NCBI RefSeq assembly: GCF_000024005.1
Contig: NC_013132.1
Span: forward strand, 4,644,001-4,708,000
Length of the DNA stretch: 64,000 nt
DNA from: Chitinophaga pinensis DSM 2588
Lineage (GTDB): Bacteria; Bacteroidota; Bacteroidia; Chitinophagales; Chitinophagaceae
Direction: 5' to 3'
Shown here in pieces: positions 45,343-54,213 of this stretch (positions within the stretch are counted from its first letter, which is position 1; the number at the start of each line of letters is the position of its first letter). Position numbers and translations under genes: made by a program. The notes under the pieces were generated by a model that saw only the letters and a program-made list of their open reading frames with translations, made no database searches and was not told where the DNA came from.

Positions 45343-46357
45343 ACTCGCTCCAGGTGATCATCAGTTTATTGATCTTTTCGAATTCGATCAGAAAACCGTC
45401 ATGACCATAGGTAGAGTCTATTTCGTGATAGGTGGCTTGTGGGATGTGTTGTGAGAGGAATAGCTGTTCTTCCGGCGGACATAATATATCGCTGGTGATA
45501 CCGATGATGAGGGCAGGCTGGGAGATAAGCGTCAGCGCACCGGCAAGGTCGGTATTGCGGCCACGGGAAATATTGTGGCTGTCCATCGCTTTACTGAGCA
45601 GCCAGTAGGACTGTGCATTAAAACGCTTTACCAGTTTATCGCCCTGGTATTCGATATAGGAAGAAGCCCGGAAATGGTCGGTTTTTTCATTGTCAGGATC
45701 GGTCTGTGCCCTTACAAAGGTCTGGTAGTTACGGTAGGTCAGCATACCGATGGCGCGGGCCGCTTTAAGCCCCTGTGCCCCAGCGGCATAGGAATCATCC
45801 TGCCAGGTCTGGTCCGCCTGTATGGCGAGACGTTGTGCGGTATGGATGGCGATGCTCCAGGCGCTTTCCGAAGCGCCGGTGCAAAGCAGACAGAGACGTT
45901 GGATAACGGTGGGCTCCAGTAAAGCCCATTCCAGGGTCTGATACCCCCCCATAGAGCCACCTACGAGCAGTCTTATCTGCCGGATACCCAGGTGCTCACG
46001 CAGTTTGATGTGCGCACCGACCATATCCCGGATAGTGATCTGGGGGAAGGAGTGGAAGTAAGGCTGGCTGCTGACAGGGTTATTGGACAGCGGTCCGGAA
46101 GTGCCATAACAGGAGCCAAGAATATTGGCGCACACGATAAAATCGCGCTCCGGATCAATGGCATGCCCTTCTGCAATCAGGCCCTTCCACCAGTCCATCA
46201 CGTCAGAGTTGGCTGTCAGGGCGTGACAGATCCAAACTACGTTATCTCCCGTACTGTTGAGGGTACCATAAGTATGATAAGCAATGTGGAGCTCCGGCAA
46301 TACTGCACCGGATTCCAAGGTAAACGCCTGGTTGCTATAGAAGTTCTTTGCTGTCAA
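45341..46357 (-). CDS. metX: Homoserine O-acetyltransferase
   Basis: An alpha/beta-hydrolase-fold acyltransferase of about 338 residues that activates homoserine in methionine biosynthesis. It has CHALTANSD, the NILGSCYGTSGP loop, the nucleophile elbow GGSMGG (Ser about 135), and Asp/His in ITSDILCPP and YGHDGFLIE. There is no ATG near the N-terminus. A TTG at 46355-46357 yields TAKNFYSNQAFTLESG, which fits the family's usual N-terminus. An upstream TTG (46379-46381) is the end of a -7 box, so it is unlikely to be translated. Divergent from the OsmC-like gene and metZ, which use its product. Confidence 0.9.
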   Translation of the reverse strand: MTAKNFYSNQAFTLESGAVLPELHIAYHTYGTLNSTGDNVVWICHALTANSDVMDWWKGLIAEGHAIDPERDFIVCANILGSCYGTSGPLSNNPVSSQPYFHSFPQITIRDMVGAHIKLREHLGIRQIRLLVGGSMGGYQTLEWALLEPTVIQRLCLLCTGASESAWSIAIHTAQRLAIQADQTWQDDSYAAGAQGLKAARAIGMLTYRNYQTFVRAQTDPDNEKTDHFRASSYIEYQGDKLVKRFNAQSYWLLSKAMDSHNISRGRNTDLAGALTLISQPALIIGITSDILCPPEEQLFLSQHIPQATYHEIDSTYGHDGFLIEFEKINKLMITWSE

Positions 46358-46378
46358 TGCCCCTGAAAAATTTGGGGG

Positions 46379-46386
46379 CAAAGCTA
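46379..46386 (-). promoter_or_regulatory. Candidate -7 box of metX
   Basis: The minus strand reads TAGCTTTG, a perfect TAnnTTTG, 21 bases before the chosen TTG start. The -33 box is not evident. Confidence 0.5.
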
Positions 46387-46431
46387 AGTTAAAAAATGCT
46401 TAATGCATAATGACTTTGGTACAAAGGGGCA

Positions 46432-46463
46432 TTTGGGATTTGCCTGCTTACTAGTTATCTTTG
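46432..46463 (+). promoter_or_regulatory. Promoter of the osmC-like / metZ operon
   Basis: TTTG (46432-46435), 20 bases, then a perfect TATCTTTG (46456-46463), 19 bases before the ATG. Among the best promoter matches in the window. Confidence 0.65.
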
Positions 46464-46482
46464 GAGATATAATTCAGATACA

Positions 46483-46902
46483 ATGAAGATATCACTCAAG
46501 AGATTAGATGATGCGTTCAATATGGAAGCGGTTGATGAAGGCGGACACATAGTGCAGATGGATTCTTCCGTGGAAAATGGAGGCAAAAATAATGGCGTAA
46601 GACCTATGCAGATGCTCCTGATGGGCCTCGGAGGTTGTTCCGCTATTGACGTTGCCATGATCCTGAAGAAGCAACGCCAGGAACTTACTGATTTCCGTAT
46701 CGAGATTGACGGGGAAAGAGAAAAAGGCAAAGAGCCTTCTATCTGGGAAAAGGTGCACATAATATTTCATCTCAGCGGAGACATCGATCCTGATAAAGCT
46801 GCCCGCGCAGTGGAACTGTCCATGACGAAATACTGTTCTGTAGCGGAAACCCTGCGCAGGGCAGGTGGAGACCTCACCTGGGAAACAAGGGTGAACGGTT
46901 AA
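46483..46902 (+). CDS. OsmC/YhfA-family protein
   Basis: A 139-residue OsmC-like protein. Both family cysteines are present: Cys52 in GLGGCSAID and Cys118 in TKYCSVAETL, the pair that reduces organic hydroperoxides in OsmC/Ohr. The short length and LTDFRIEIDGER segment fit the YhfA-like subgroup, whose role is unclear. It is 34 bases upstream of metZ, suggesting a link to sulfur-amino-acid metabolism or thiol redox control. Confidence 0.85.
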   Translation: MKISLKRLDDAFNMEAVDEGGHIVQMDSSVENGGKNNGVRPMQMLLMGLGGCSAIDVAMILKKQRQELTDFRIEIDGEREKGKEPSIWEKVHIIFHLSGDIDPDKAARAVELSMTKYCSVAETLRRAGGDLTWETRVNG

Positions 46903-46936
46903 TTTATTTACATACCATTATATTCAGTATATACCG

Positions 46937-48118
46937 ATGGAGAAAGACCAATACCGGCCGGAGACCAATGCAGTAAGGATCCAGACAGAAAAGACGTGGC
47001 AGATGGAACACTCCACGCCTTTGTTCCTTACTTCCAGCTTTACTTATGACAGCGCGGAAGAGATGCGTGCTACCTTCGCAGATGAAACGGATAATAATAT
47101 CTATACCCGTTTCAGCAATCCGAACGTAGATGAATTCGTACAGAAAGTATGCGCCCTGGAAGGTGCAGAAGCCGGATTCGCTACTGCCTCTGGTATGAGT
47201 GCGGTATTTGCCAGCTTTATGGCCCTGATGAACGCCGGCGATCACCTGGTGTCAGCCAGTTCTATTTTTGGTTCCACACATACCATTATCACGAAGTTTC
47301 TCCCTAAATGGGGTATCGAACATAGCTATTTTGATATCAACAAACCGGAGACCGTTGAAGCGCTGATCAAGCCGAATACAAAGATGATCTTCGTGGAAAC
47401 GCCTTCTAACCCGGGGCTGGAAATCGTTGACCTGAGTGTGCTGGCAGCTATTGCCAACAAGCACAACGTCATCCTGAACGTGGACAACTGTTTCGCAACA
47501 CCGGTACTGCAACGTCCTATTGAAACGGGCGCCCATATCGTGACCCACTCCGCTACCAAATGGATGGACGGACAGGGCCGCGTACTGGGAGGCGTTGTGG
47601 TAGGTCGTAAAGACCTTATCAAAGAAGTACATACCTTCTGCCGCAGCACCGGACCAGCCATGTCGCCGTTCAACGCATGGGTACTCAGCAAAAGCCTGGA
47701 AACCCTGCACATCCGTATGGCGCGTCATTCTGAAAGCGCACTGATACTGGCTAAAGCATTGGAAAACAATCCGCATATCAGCTGGGTGAAATACCCGATG
47801 CTGGAAAGTCATCCACAGCACGCGATCGCTAAAAAACAAATGAGCGCAGGTGGCGGTATCGTATGTTTCGAACTGAAAGGCGGTCTGCAAAGCGGTACCC
47901 GTTTCCTCGATGCATTGAAGATGCTGACGCTGACCGCCAATCTGGGCGACAGCAGAAGTATTGCTTCCCATCCGGCCAGCACGACACATGCGAAACTGAC
48001 CGATGCGGAGCGTGCACAGGTGGGTATTACACCGGGTATGATCCGTATTTCTGTCGGACTGGAAAACGCACAGGACATCCTGGAGGATATCCTGCAGGCA
48101 CTTGAACAAAGTAAATAG
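46937..48118 (+). CDS. metZ: O-succinyl/O-acetylhomoserine sulfhydrylase (MetZ-like)
   Basis: A 393-residue PLP enzyme of the Cys/Met metabolism family. The PLP lysine is Lys208 in HSATKWMDGQGR; YTRFSNP (56-62) and ETPSNP (154-159) are family marks. DGQGR followed by GPAMSPFNAW resembles MetZ rather than cystathionine gamma-synthase. It would make homocysteine directly from an acylated homoserine and sulfide. Because metX lies divergently next door, O-acetylhomoserine is the likely substrate here. Confidence 0.88.
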   Translation: MEKDQYRPETNAVRIQTEKTWQMEHSTPLFLTSSFTYDSAEEMRATFADETDNNIYTRFSNPNVDEFVQKVCALEGAEAGFATASGMSAVFASFMALMNAGDHLVSASSIFGSTHTIITKFLPKWGIEHSYFDINKPETVEALIKPNTKMIFVETPSNPGLEIVDLSVLAAIANKHNVILNVDNCFATPVLQRPIETGAHIVTHSATKWMDGQGRVLGGVVVGRKDLIKEVHTFCRSTGPAMSPFNAWVLSKSLETLHIRMARHSESALILAKALENNPHISWVKYPMLESHPQHAIAKKQMSAGGGIVCFELKGGLQSGTRFLDALKMLTLTANLGDSRSIASHPASTTHAKLTDAERAQVGITPGMIRISVGLENAQDILEDILQALEQSK

Positions 48119-48126
48119 TTATAGCC

Positions 48127-48158
48127 ACCGGGGGCCCTGAACAGGCTTCCGGTTTTTT
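48127..48158 (+). terminator. Terminator after metZ
   Basis: ACCGG (48127-48131) with CCGGT (48149-48153), inner GCC/GGC pairing, and a run of six T. It lies 8 bases after the metZ stop. Confidence 0.65.
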
Positions 48159-48319
48159 CAGATAATATACCGCTCACCGTTAGCCCCCGTTCTGTTCCTT
48201 GAATAGCGCCATATGCAGGCCAGTAAAGGTAATCGCCCCCGGATCCCATTTACTTTATTACGGAAATATTGCGTAGATATACGGAGGTCACTTTGTCGCA
48301 TATTTCGTATCTTACACAT

Positions 48320-48685
48320 ATGAAATCCGTTCCTCGTTTTATATTGATTATTGCGCTCAGTTACCTGGGTGGTTACTTTTTCACCTGGTGGACAGTAGCT
48401 GTAGCTGCATTTCTTGTTGCGGTACTGATCCCTTTGCCGCCATTAAGATCATTCCTGAACGGATTTATCGCCGTCTTCCTTTTATGGCTGGCGCTGGCGT
48501 TTTTTAAAGATATCCAGAATGACCATATCCTCGCCAACCGGATGAGTGAACTGATCGTAAAGGCCAGAAACCCTATACTGATAGGTGTGATCAGTGCGTT
48601 TATCGGCGGACTTACCGCTGGTTTCGGCGGACTGACGGGCAGTTATCTGCGCTACAAAAAGAAACCTGCGCCTATTGTCTCATAG
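48320..48685 (+). CDS. Small integral membrane protein, unknown function
   Basis: A 121-residue protein with three or four hydrophobic segments (about residues 5-22, 24-40, 45-62, 85-108). The ATG at 48320 (MKSVPRFILI) is preferred over an upstream in-frame start that adds a polar stretch. No family motif was recognised. It stands alone between metZ and the DUF5686-like gene. Confidence 0.65.
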   Translation: MKSVPRFILIIALSYLGGYFFTWWTVAVAAFLVAVLIPLPPLRSFLNGFIAVFLLWLALAFFKDIQNDHILANRMSELIVKARNPILIGVISAFIGGLTAGFGGLTGSYLRYKKKPAPIVS

Positions 48686-48810
48686 CCGCCGGGGTGCCTG
48701 TTAAATTTCACATAAAAGCACCGCAACATACCCGCATCTTACCCTTAAACGTTATATTTATTTGATAGGACCTGCTTTGCGGATAGTAGGAAATATCATA
48801 ATTGTCAATT

Positions 48811-51360
48811 ATGCCCAAATTTTTACTAAGCCTTATTCTGCTGACCAGCTTTTATTATACCCAGGCGGGTATGATAAGGGGCAAGGTAACAAATGACAAG
48901 AATGAAACCTTGCCATTTGCATCTGTATTTATAAAAGGTACTACCAACGGTACGACTACCAATGCGGCTGGTCAGTATCACCTGGATGTGCCGGCTGGTA
49001 ATTATATACTGGTGTGTCAGTATATGGGGTATAAAAAAGGAGAGCAACAAATAACAGTCACCGACGCGGAGCAGACACTGAATTTTACCCTGTCGCCATT
49101 GAGTTTGCAGATCAAAGAGGTAATTGTAAAATCAGGTGGAGAAGATCCTGCTTACGCTATTATCCGCCAGGCAATCAAAAAACGTGGCTACTACCTGGAC
49201 CAGGTAAAGGAATATACCTGTAACGACTATATTAAAGGCGTCTTCAAAATGAGAGATATGCCCGGCAGCTTCTTTGGCAAGAAGATAGGGGCGGAGGACG
49301 TGGAAGACATGGGCCTGGACTCTACCAGGAAAGGGGTACTGTTCCTTTCAGAATCTGTTACCAAGGTGGCGGTAAAAAGACCGGACGACGTTAAAGTGGA
49401 AGTTTTATCGGCCCGTCAGAGTGGTGGTGGATTTGGATTCAGCTTTCCCGCCTTCATTGATTTTTATGAAAACAATGTAACGGCAATGGTATCGCAATTC
49501 AGTAAAAGAGGGTATATCTCGCCGATCTCTGAAAACGCATTATTGTATTATAAATACAGACTGGAAGGTGTATTCCAGGATGACGGGAAGACTGTTAACA
49601 AGATTAAAGTCATTCCCCGACGAAAATACGAGCCCCTGTTTTCAGGTTACATCTTTATCACGGATAATGACTGGCGCATACATAGTGTAGACCTGATGGT
49701 GACACAGGAATACCAGCTGGAAATCATGGATACCCTGCACATCACACAGATCCATGTACCCGTGAATAATGAAGTATGGCGTACCAAAGACCAGGTCATC
49801 AATCTGACCATCAAACAGTTTGGTTTTAATGTGGCAGGTAGTTTTGTGAACGTCTACTCCAATTACAACCTGCAGCCGAATTTTACGAAAAAATACTTCG
49901 ATCGTACCATCATGCGCTATGATACGGCCTTCGATAGCAAACAACTGGCTTATTGGGATAGTATTCGTCCGGTGCCCCTGGAACCTGAAGAAGTGACAGA
50001 TTTCCGCAAAAAAGACAGTACGGCACGTGCCAGGAGAGACAGCAGCCGGTCACAATGGCGACTGGATACCCTGAAGGCACACCAACCCCCCATTAAAGTG
50101 TCACAGCTCCTGTACAGTATGGGCGGTGCGGAACATAAATTTTACTTCCGCCGGGATACGGGGATCTACTCTCATGACTTCAGTATGAAGTCTTTATTGA
50201 CGCAGGTGGAGTATAATACTGTGGAGGGAATCTCCCTGAATGTGGAACCGGAACTGGATCTGGACTTGCCGCGTAACCAGCAGCTCCGTATTATTCCCCG
50301 GATCAGGTATGGATTCAGCAATACCCATCTGAATGCTTACACGTTCGTGTCATGGCGAAAGGAAGCAAAACTGGGTGGCCGTTTTGGCTACAATACGTGG
50401 ACGGTAGGGGGAGGTAAACAGGTGTCCCAGTTTAACAGGGATAATCCGGTGTCACCGATCGCTAATATCTTCTATACCTTATTATTTAAGGACAACTATA
50501 TGAAGCTGTATGAGAACTGGTTTGGTGAATTGCGGTTCCGGAGAAGATTCCAGAGCAGTGCCACCATCTCGGCCGGTATCTCTTATGAGGACAGGATCCC
50601 GGTGCAGAATACGACGGACTATAGTTTCAGGAAAGACACCGGTAAACACTTCCTGCCCAATCATCCTTATGAACTGGCAGGGATCCCTTTTGAGAGGAAT
50701 CAGGCGCTGGTATTGAACCTGGCATTTTCCTTCCAGCCGGGACAACGTTTTATAGAGTTGCCGGACAGGAAAGTGGCCATCGGTTCGAAATACCCCATCT
50801 TTAGGGTAGCCTATAGTAAAGGTATTCCGGACATTGCGGGCAGTGATGCAAATTTTGACAAATGGAATTTTGAGATCCGGGATAATATCAACCTCCGCCT
50901 TTTCGGGGAATTTCAGTATCGTTTTGGGGCGGGCGGATTCCTCAATAGTAAAAGTGTAGACATTCCTGACTTCCAGCATTTTAATGGAAATCAGATGTTT
51001 TATAATATCAAATATCTAAATAGTTTCCAGCTGGCGCCTTATTACCGTTACAGTAATACGGCTTCGCTTTTTGGTACTGCGAATGTGGAACATCATTTCA
51101 ACGGCCTGCTGACGAACAAGATTCCGCTGTTTAACCGCCTGAAATGGAACCTGGTAGCAGGATCTAATGCGTTCTATATCAACCGCGATAATAATTATGT
51201 GGAAGTTTTTGCCGGACTGGAAAATATTCTGAAGGTGCTGCGCGTTGATGTGATAGCCGGCTACCAGAGTAAGGATGATACCAGAATAGGTGTAAGAGTC
51301 GGCTTCGGGGGACTATTCGGAAGTTTTGTAAGACCACAACAGGATGAAACCGTGCAATAA
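48811..51360 (+). CDS. DUF5686-type outer-membrane protein with carboxypeptidase-regulatory domain
   Basis: An 849-residue exported protein. The ATG at 48811 gives a signal peptide (1-20, MPKFLLSLILLTSFYYTQAG). A carboxypeptidase-like regulatory domain follows (IRGKVTNDKNETLPFASVFI, about 22-100), then a large beta-rich region of the DUF5686 type (EYTCNDYIKGVFKM, LFLSESVTKVAVK, WRIHSVDL) with many alternating aromatic strands towards the end, as in an outer-membrane barrel. The family is widespread in Bacteroidota; no function is established to my knowledge. A short hairpin (51361-51377) follows the stop. Confidence 0.78.
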   Translation: MPKFLLSLILLTSFYYTQAGMIRGKVTNDKNETLPFASVFIKGTTNGTTTNAAGQYHLDVPAGNYILVCQYMGYKKGEQQITVTDAEQTLNFTLSPLSLQIKEVIVKSGGEDPAYAIIRQAIKKRGYYLDQVKEYTCNDYIKGVFKMRDMPGSFFGKKIGAEDVEDMGLDSTRKGVLFLSESVTKVAVKRPDDVKVEVLSARQSGGGFGFSFPAFIDFYENNVTAMVSQFSKRGYISPISENALLYYKYRLEGVFQDDGKTVNKIKVIPRRKYEPLFSGYIFITDNDWRIHSVDLMVTQEYQLEIMDTLHITQIHVPVNNEVWRTKDQVINLTIKQFGFNVAGSFVNVYSNYNLQPNFTKKYFDRTIMRYDTAFDSKQLAYWDSIRPVPLEPEEVTDFRKKDSTARARRDSSRSQWRLDTLKAHQPPIKVSQLLYSMGGAEHKFYFRRDTGIYSHDFSMKSLLTQVEYNTVEGISLNVEPELDLDLPRNQQLRIIPRIRYGFSNTHLNAYTFVSWRKEAKLGGRFGYNTWTVGGGKQVSQFNRDNPVSPIANIFYTLLFKDNYMKLYENWFGELRFRRRFQSSATISAGISYEDRIPVQNTTDYSFRKDTGKHFLPNHPYELAGIPFERNQALVLNLAFSFQPGQRFIELPDRKVAIGSKYPIFRVAYSKGIPDIAGSDANFDKWNFEIRDNINLRLFGEFQYRFGAGGFLNSKSVDIPDFQHFNGNQMFYNIKYLNSFQLAPYYRYSNTASLFGTANVEHHFNGLLTNKIPLFNRLKWNLVAGSNAFYINRDNNYVEVFAGLENILKVLRVDVIAGYQSKDDTRIGVRVGFGGLFGSFVRPQQDETVQ

Positions 51361-51381
51361 AAAAGGGAAAGCCCTTTTATT
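51361..51381. terminator. Weak AT-rich terminator-like hairpin
   Basis: AAAAGGG and CCCTTTT around the loop AAAG, between the convergent DUF5686-like gene and a small minus-strand gene. Seven pairs with little GC content. Confidence 0.4.
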
Positions 51382-51398
51382 GACTTTCCCTGCTTGCC

Positions 51399-51521
51399 TT
51401 AAACTCTTTGTTTTCTTGCCTTGTAGCTTTCTTTGGGATCACGATCGTAGAAGTAAGCCAGAAGACGGTATATCCATAAACCGACTATCAGGTAAAAAAT
51501 GTAGAGAAAAACTGTACTCAT
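51399..51521 (-). CDS. Small single-pass membrane peptide
   Basis: A 40-residue candidate gene: MSTVFLYIFYLIVGLWIYRLLAYFYD gives one membrane helix, then a basic tail (DPKESYKARKQRV). An ATG three codons upstream (51530) is an alternative start. There is no homologue I recognise. The hydrophobic-then-basic layout is convincing, but the length makes the call uncertain. Confidence 0.5.
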   Translation of the reverse strand: MSTVFLYIFYLIVGLWIYRLLAYFYDRDPKESYKARKQRV

Positions 51522-51767
51522 AATTAACATTTTTGGGTTAAACTCGAATTTGCTTGTCCGATACCTTAATTTCAAAAAGGATGCCAAGTCTTAGAGTTTA
51601 TTTATATACGATAATAATCAAATAGTTACAAAGGTTAGGATATGTTAAACCTACCTGAACAATTTCACTATGCGATCTGTTATTATAGTGAGTAAACACA
51701 TTTTGAGCCAGTTTACCAGTATATCGTCTAACACTTTCATGTGAATCTTTAACGAAACTATCCCCTT

Positions 51768-51974
51768 ATGAAGAGAATTGCGCTAATCGCTTTCATATTA
51801 GGAATTTTAATGGCCACAGTGGCGTATGTAGCGGAATTGAACGAGTGGACGGCTTCTCCTGAATTTATGACCATTGGTTTTGCCGGTTATGTACTGATTA
51901 TCAGTGCAGCGGCTTATTACATGACGGCTATCCTGTACGACTGGTCCAGGGAGACGGAGGTATGGCAGGGCTGA
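51768..51974 (+). CDS. Small two-helix membrane protein
   Basis: A 68-residue protein with two hydrophobic helices (about 4-20 and 36-58) and a short polar link. It ends DWSRETEVWQG. Function unknown. It is monocistronic, 194 bases upstream of trhO, and has an ordinary ATG start. Confidence 0.6.
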   Translation: MKRIALIAFILGILMATVAYVAELNEWTASPEFMTIGFAGYVLIISAAAYYMTAILYDWSRETEVWQG

Positions 51975-52000
51975 GTCAGCTATCAGACTGACGGCAGTCA

Positions 52001-52031
52001 TTTATTCATAGTGCAAGTTTTGCTATCTTTG
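52001..52031 (+). promoter_or_regulatory. Candidate promoter of trhO
   Basis: TTTA (52001-52004), 19 bases, then a perfect TATCTTTG (52024-52031). It predicts a leader of about 130 bases. Confidence 0.55.
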
Positions 52032-52117
52032 CGGGGCTGAACCGGAAAAAATCAAACAGACTTTCAGACATATTATTGGAAGTGAGCGTCTGAAGATCAA
52101 TACCGGTGAGGCAAAAA

Positions 52118-52150
52118 ATGAAATTTTGCTCACAAGGCAAGTGTTCTTAA
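52118..52150 (+). other. Possible ten-codon leader peptide before trhO
   Basis: A tiny frame in the trhO leader encodes MKFCSQGKCS, with two cysteines, and ends 18 bases before the trhO ATG. It could be a regulatory leader or chance. Confidence 0.25.
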
Positions 52151-52168
52151 AATTTCTCAACGACAAAA

Positions 52169-53209
52169 ATGGCATTACACAACAGAGTTTCTGCGGCTGA
52201 ACTGAAGGTTCGGCTGGCGGCTGAAACATTTCGCCGCACTACTATCTCCTTTTATCAGTACGCAAAGATCGAAGATCCCACCGCCTTCCGTAATGAATTG
52301 TACGAACGTCTTTTTACTTTAGGCGTATTCGGTCGTATCTACGTCGCCCATGAGGGTATCAATGCACAGATCAGCGTTCCCGAATACAATGTTGACGCTT
52401 TCAGAGATGTGCTTTATTCTTATTCTTTCCTGAATGGTATCCGCCTGAACATCGCTGTTGATGATGACGGGAAGTCTTTCTGGGTACTCAAAATTAAGGT
52501 GCGTGAAAAGATCGTAGCCGATGGTATTGAGGATCCGACTTTCGATATCACGAACAGGGGTAAATACCTGGACGCTAAAGGCTTTAACGAGCTGACGGAG
52601 GATCCTGATACCATTGTGGTGGATATGCGTAATCACTACGAATATGAAGTAGGGCATTTTCAGAATGCGATAGAAGTACCTTCTGATACTTTCCGTGAGC
52701 AGCTGCCGATGGCTGTTGACATGCTGAAAGACCAGAAAGACAAGAATATCGTGATGTACTGTACAGGTGGTATCCGCTGTGAGAAGGCGTCTGCCTATAT
52801 GCTGCATAACGGTTTCAAGAATGTGTTTCACCTGGAAGGAGGTATTATTGAATATACCAATAAGGCCAAAGAACAGGGATTACCGCTGAAGTTCAAAGGA
52901 AAGAACTTCGTGTTTGACGATCGCCTGGGAGAACGTATAACCGATGAAGTGATCAGTAAGTGTCACCAGTGTGGTAAACCTTCAGATACGCATACCAACT
53001 GTGCAAATGATGCCTGTCACCTGTTATTTATACAATGTGAGGAATGTGCAGCGGCTTATGAAGGTACCTGTAGCACTGATTGTAAGAGTGTGCTGCATAT
53101 GCCGGAAGAGGAGCGCGATGAACTGAGGAGAGGAGTTGACAAGGGACAGATGATCTTCAACAAATCGAAACAACGCCTGCGTCCAAGACTGGAACGCGAA
53201 AACGATTGA
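52169..53209 (+). CDS. trhO: tRNA uridine-34 hydroxylase (rhodanese family)
   Basis: A 346-residue TrhO/YceA protein that forms 5-hydroxyuridine at tRNA position 34. An acylphosphatase-like N-terminal domain (about 25-115, [11 protein letters not shown]) precedes the rhodanese domain (about 135-235) with the catalytic Cys198 in [14 protein letters not shown] cysteine-rich C-terminal segment ([32 protein letters not shown]) probably binds zinc. Length and domain order match the family. Confidence 0.92.
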   Translation: MALHNRVSAAELKVRLAAETFRRTTISFYQYAKIEDPTAFRNELYERLFTLGVFGRIYVAHEGINAQISVPEYNVDAFRDVLYSYSFLNGIRLNIAVDDDGKSFWVLKIKVREKIVADGIEDPTFDITNRGKYLDAKGFNELTEDPDTIVVDMRNHYEYEVGHFQNAIEVPSDTFREQLPMAVDMLKDQKDKNIVMYCTGGIRCEKASAYMLHNGFKNVFHLEGGIIEYTNKAKEQGLPLKFKGKNFVFDDRLGERITDEVISKCHQCGKPSDTHTNCANDACHLLFIQCEECAAAYEGTCSTDCKSVLHMPEEERDELRRGVDKGQMIFNKSKQRLRPRLEREND

Positions 53210-53238
53210 TGCAACATTAGTGAGCGTCTATAAAAATG

Positions 53239-53277
53239 GAGGCGGCCCAGGAAATCCCGGGCCGCCTCTTTCTATTT
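53239..53277 (+). terminator. Terminator of trhO
   Basis: A perfect 10-bp GC-rich stem (GAGGCGGCCC, 53239-53248, with GGGCCGCCTC, 53259-53268) followed by TTTCTATTT. Confidence 0.9.
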
Positions 53278-53296
53278 AATATAAATCAAACGCCTT

Positions 53297-53338
53297 AAAA
53301 AAAAACCGCCCCGCGTTGTATCTTCTGCGGCGGGGCGG
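53297..53338 (-). terminator. Terminator of the mini-adaptor / two-component operon
   Basis: On the minus strand a 9-bp stem CCGCCCCGC / GCGGGGCGG (53306-53314 with 53330-53338) is followed by nine T. It lies about 110 bases beyond the adaptor stop. Confidence 0.85.
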
Positions 53339-53450
53339 AGTAATTGAGCATGTAGAACAGTCTTATCTAACAAATGTAAACACCTGTAGAGTCCTGTTTG
53401 CATGTCCATTCTATCAACCTATATGCGAACTAAAACCTTGATGATCAACT

Positions 53451-54116
53451 TTAATTATCGCTTAGTGCGTCGAAAATCTGCCGTTGATGGGCGGATATCA
53501 CGTTTTCACCAGCTTCCAGGCCACGGAGTATATATATAATATCTCCTGCTGTCGTATACGTTTCCACCTCTCTGACCTGGATATTGTATTTGTCTTTGAA
53601 AACCAGTACAAAATTCTTACTGTGGTCGGCAATGACTGCTGTCTCGGGAATGGCAATCATATCATCTCCTTCATCACAATGCACGATCACAGCTGCTTTC
53701 ATATCCGGTTTGAGTATGGCTTCCGGATCGTTCAGTACAATGTTCAGGCGTCCGGCAGCCGCATCTTTCGGGAGATATACAGTTTCCACTTTTCCATAGA
53801 AGACTTTCTCTGGCAGGTTTTCGGAGATGATCTCTGCTTCATAACCTTCTTTCACATTTCTCAGATCTGCCTGGGCCACATCTATCAGTACATCCGTTTT
53901 CCGCATATTGCTATTGTTCAGTACGACTTTGCCCGGTAACTGTAATTCCTTTTCGACAGGTTTAAGACTGGCGGTATCAATTCTGATTGTTTTGAGCATG
54001 GTATCGCTCAATACAAACGTCTTGTTGGTCACTCCTTCTTCCAGCTCGGGATGCTTACAGGCTGACAGGCTAATACCTGCAGCGAATAAGATGACGAGTA
54101 GCGTGTTGCGTTTCAT
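53451..54116 (-). CDS. Shortened RND-adaptor-like lipoprotein without lipoyl/hairpin module
   Basis: A 221-residue lipoprotein; the ATG at 54114-54116 gives an LSAC lipobox (Cys20). Residues 75-145 (VLIDVAQADLRNVKEGYEAE... LKPDMKAAVIV) match the beta-barrel domain, and 155-221 (IAIPETAVIADHSKNFVLV... GLEAGENVIS) match the membrane-proximal domain of CusB/CzcB adaptors. The lipoyl and alpha-hairpin part, about residues 72-205 of the full adaptor in this window, is missing. The join falls near GKVVLNNSNMRKTD. No pump or channel gene is nearby. It follows the kinase gene by 97 bases on the same strand. It may be a metal-binding or sensing periplasmic accessory, not a pump bridge. Confidence 0.8.
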   Translation of the reverse strand: MKRNTLLVILFAAGISLSACKHPELEEGVTNKTFVLSDTMLKTIRIDTASLKPVEKELQLPGKVVLNNSNMRKTDVLIDVAQADLRNVKEGYEAEIISENLPEKVFYGKVETVYLPKDAAAGRLNIVLNDPEAILKPDMKAAVIVHCDEGDDMIAIPETAVIADHSKNFVLVFKDKYNIQVREVETYTTAGDIIYILRGLEAGENVISAHQRQIFDALSDN

Positions 54117-54213
54117 GACGTATTTCAGAATTACAGCAAAGCTCCGCAATCTCACTTAAAGGAGGCTTTAAAGACAATTAAAATGAGCTTAAAATGTAGA
54201 GGTGGGTGGGGAT

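Noticed and set aside
46382..46482. SAM riboswitch between metX and the osmC-like gene
   Set aside because: The 100-base gap is filled by two promoters and has no SAM-I/II/IV-like helices.
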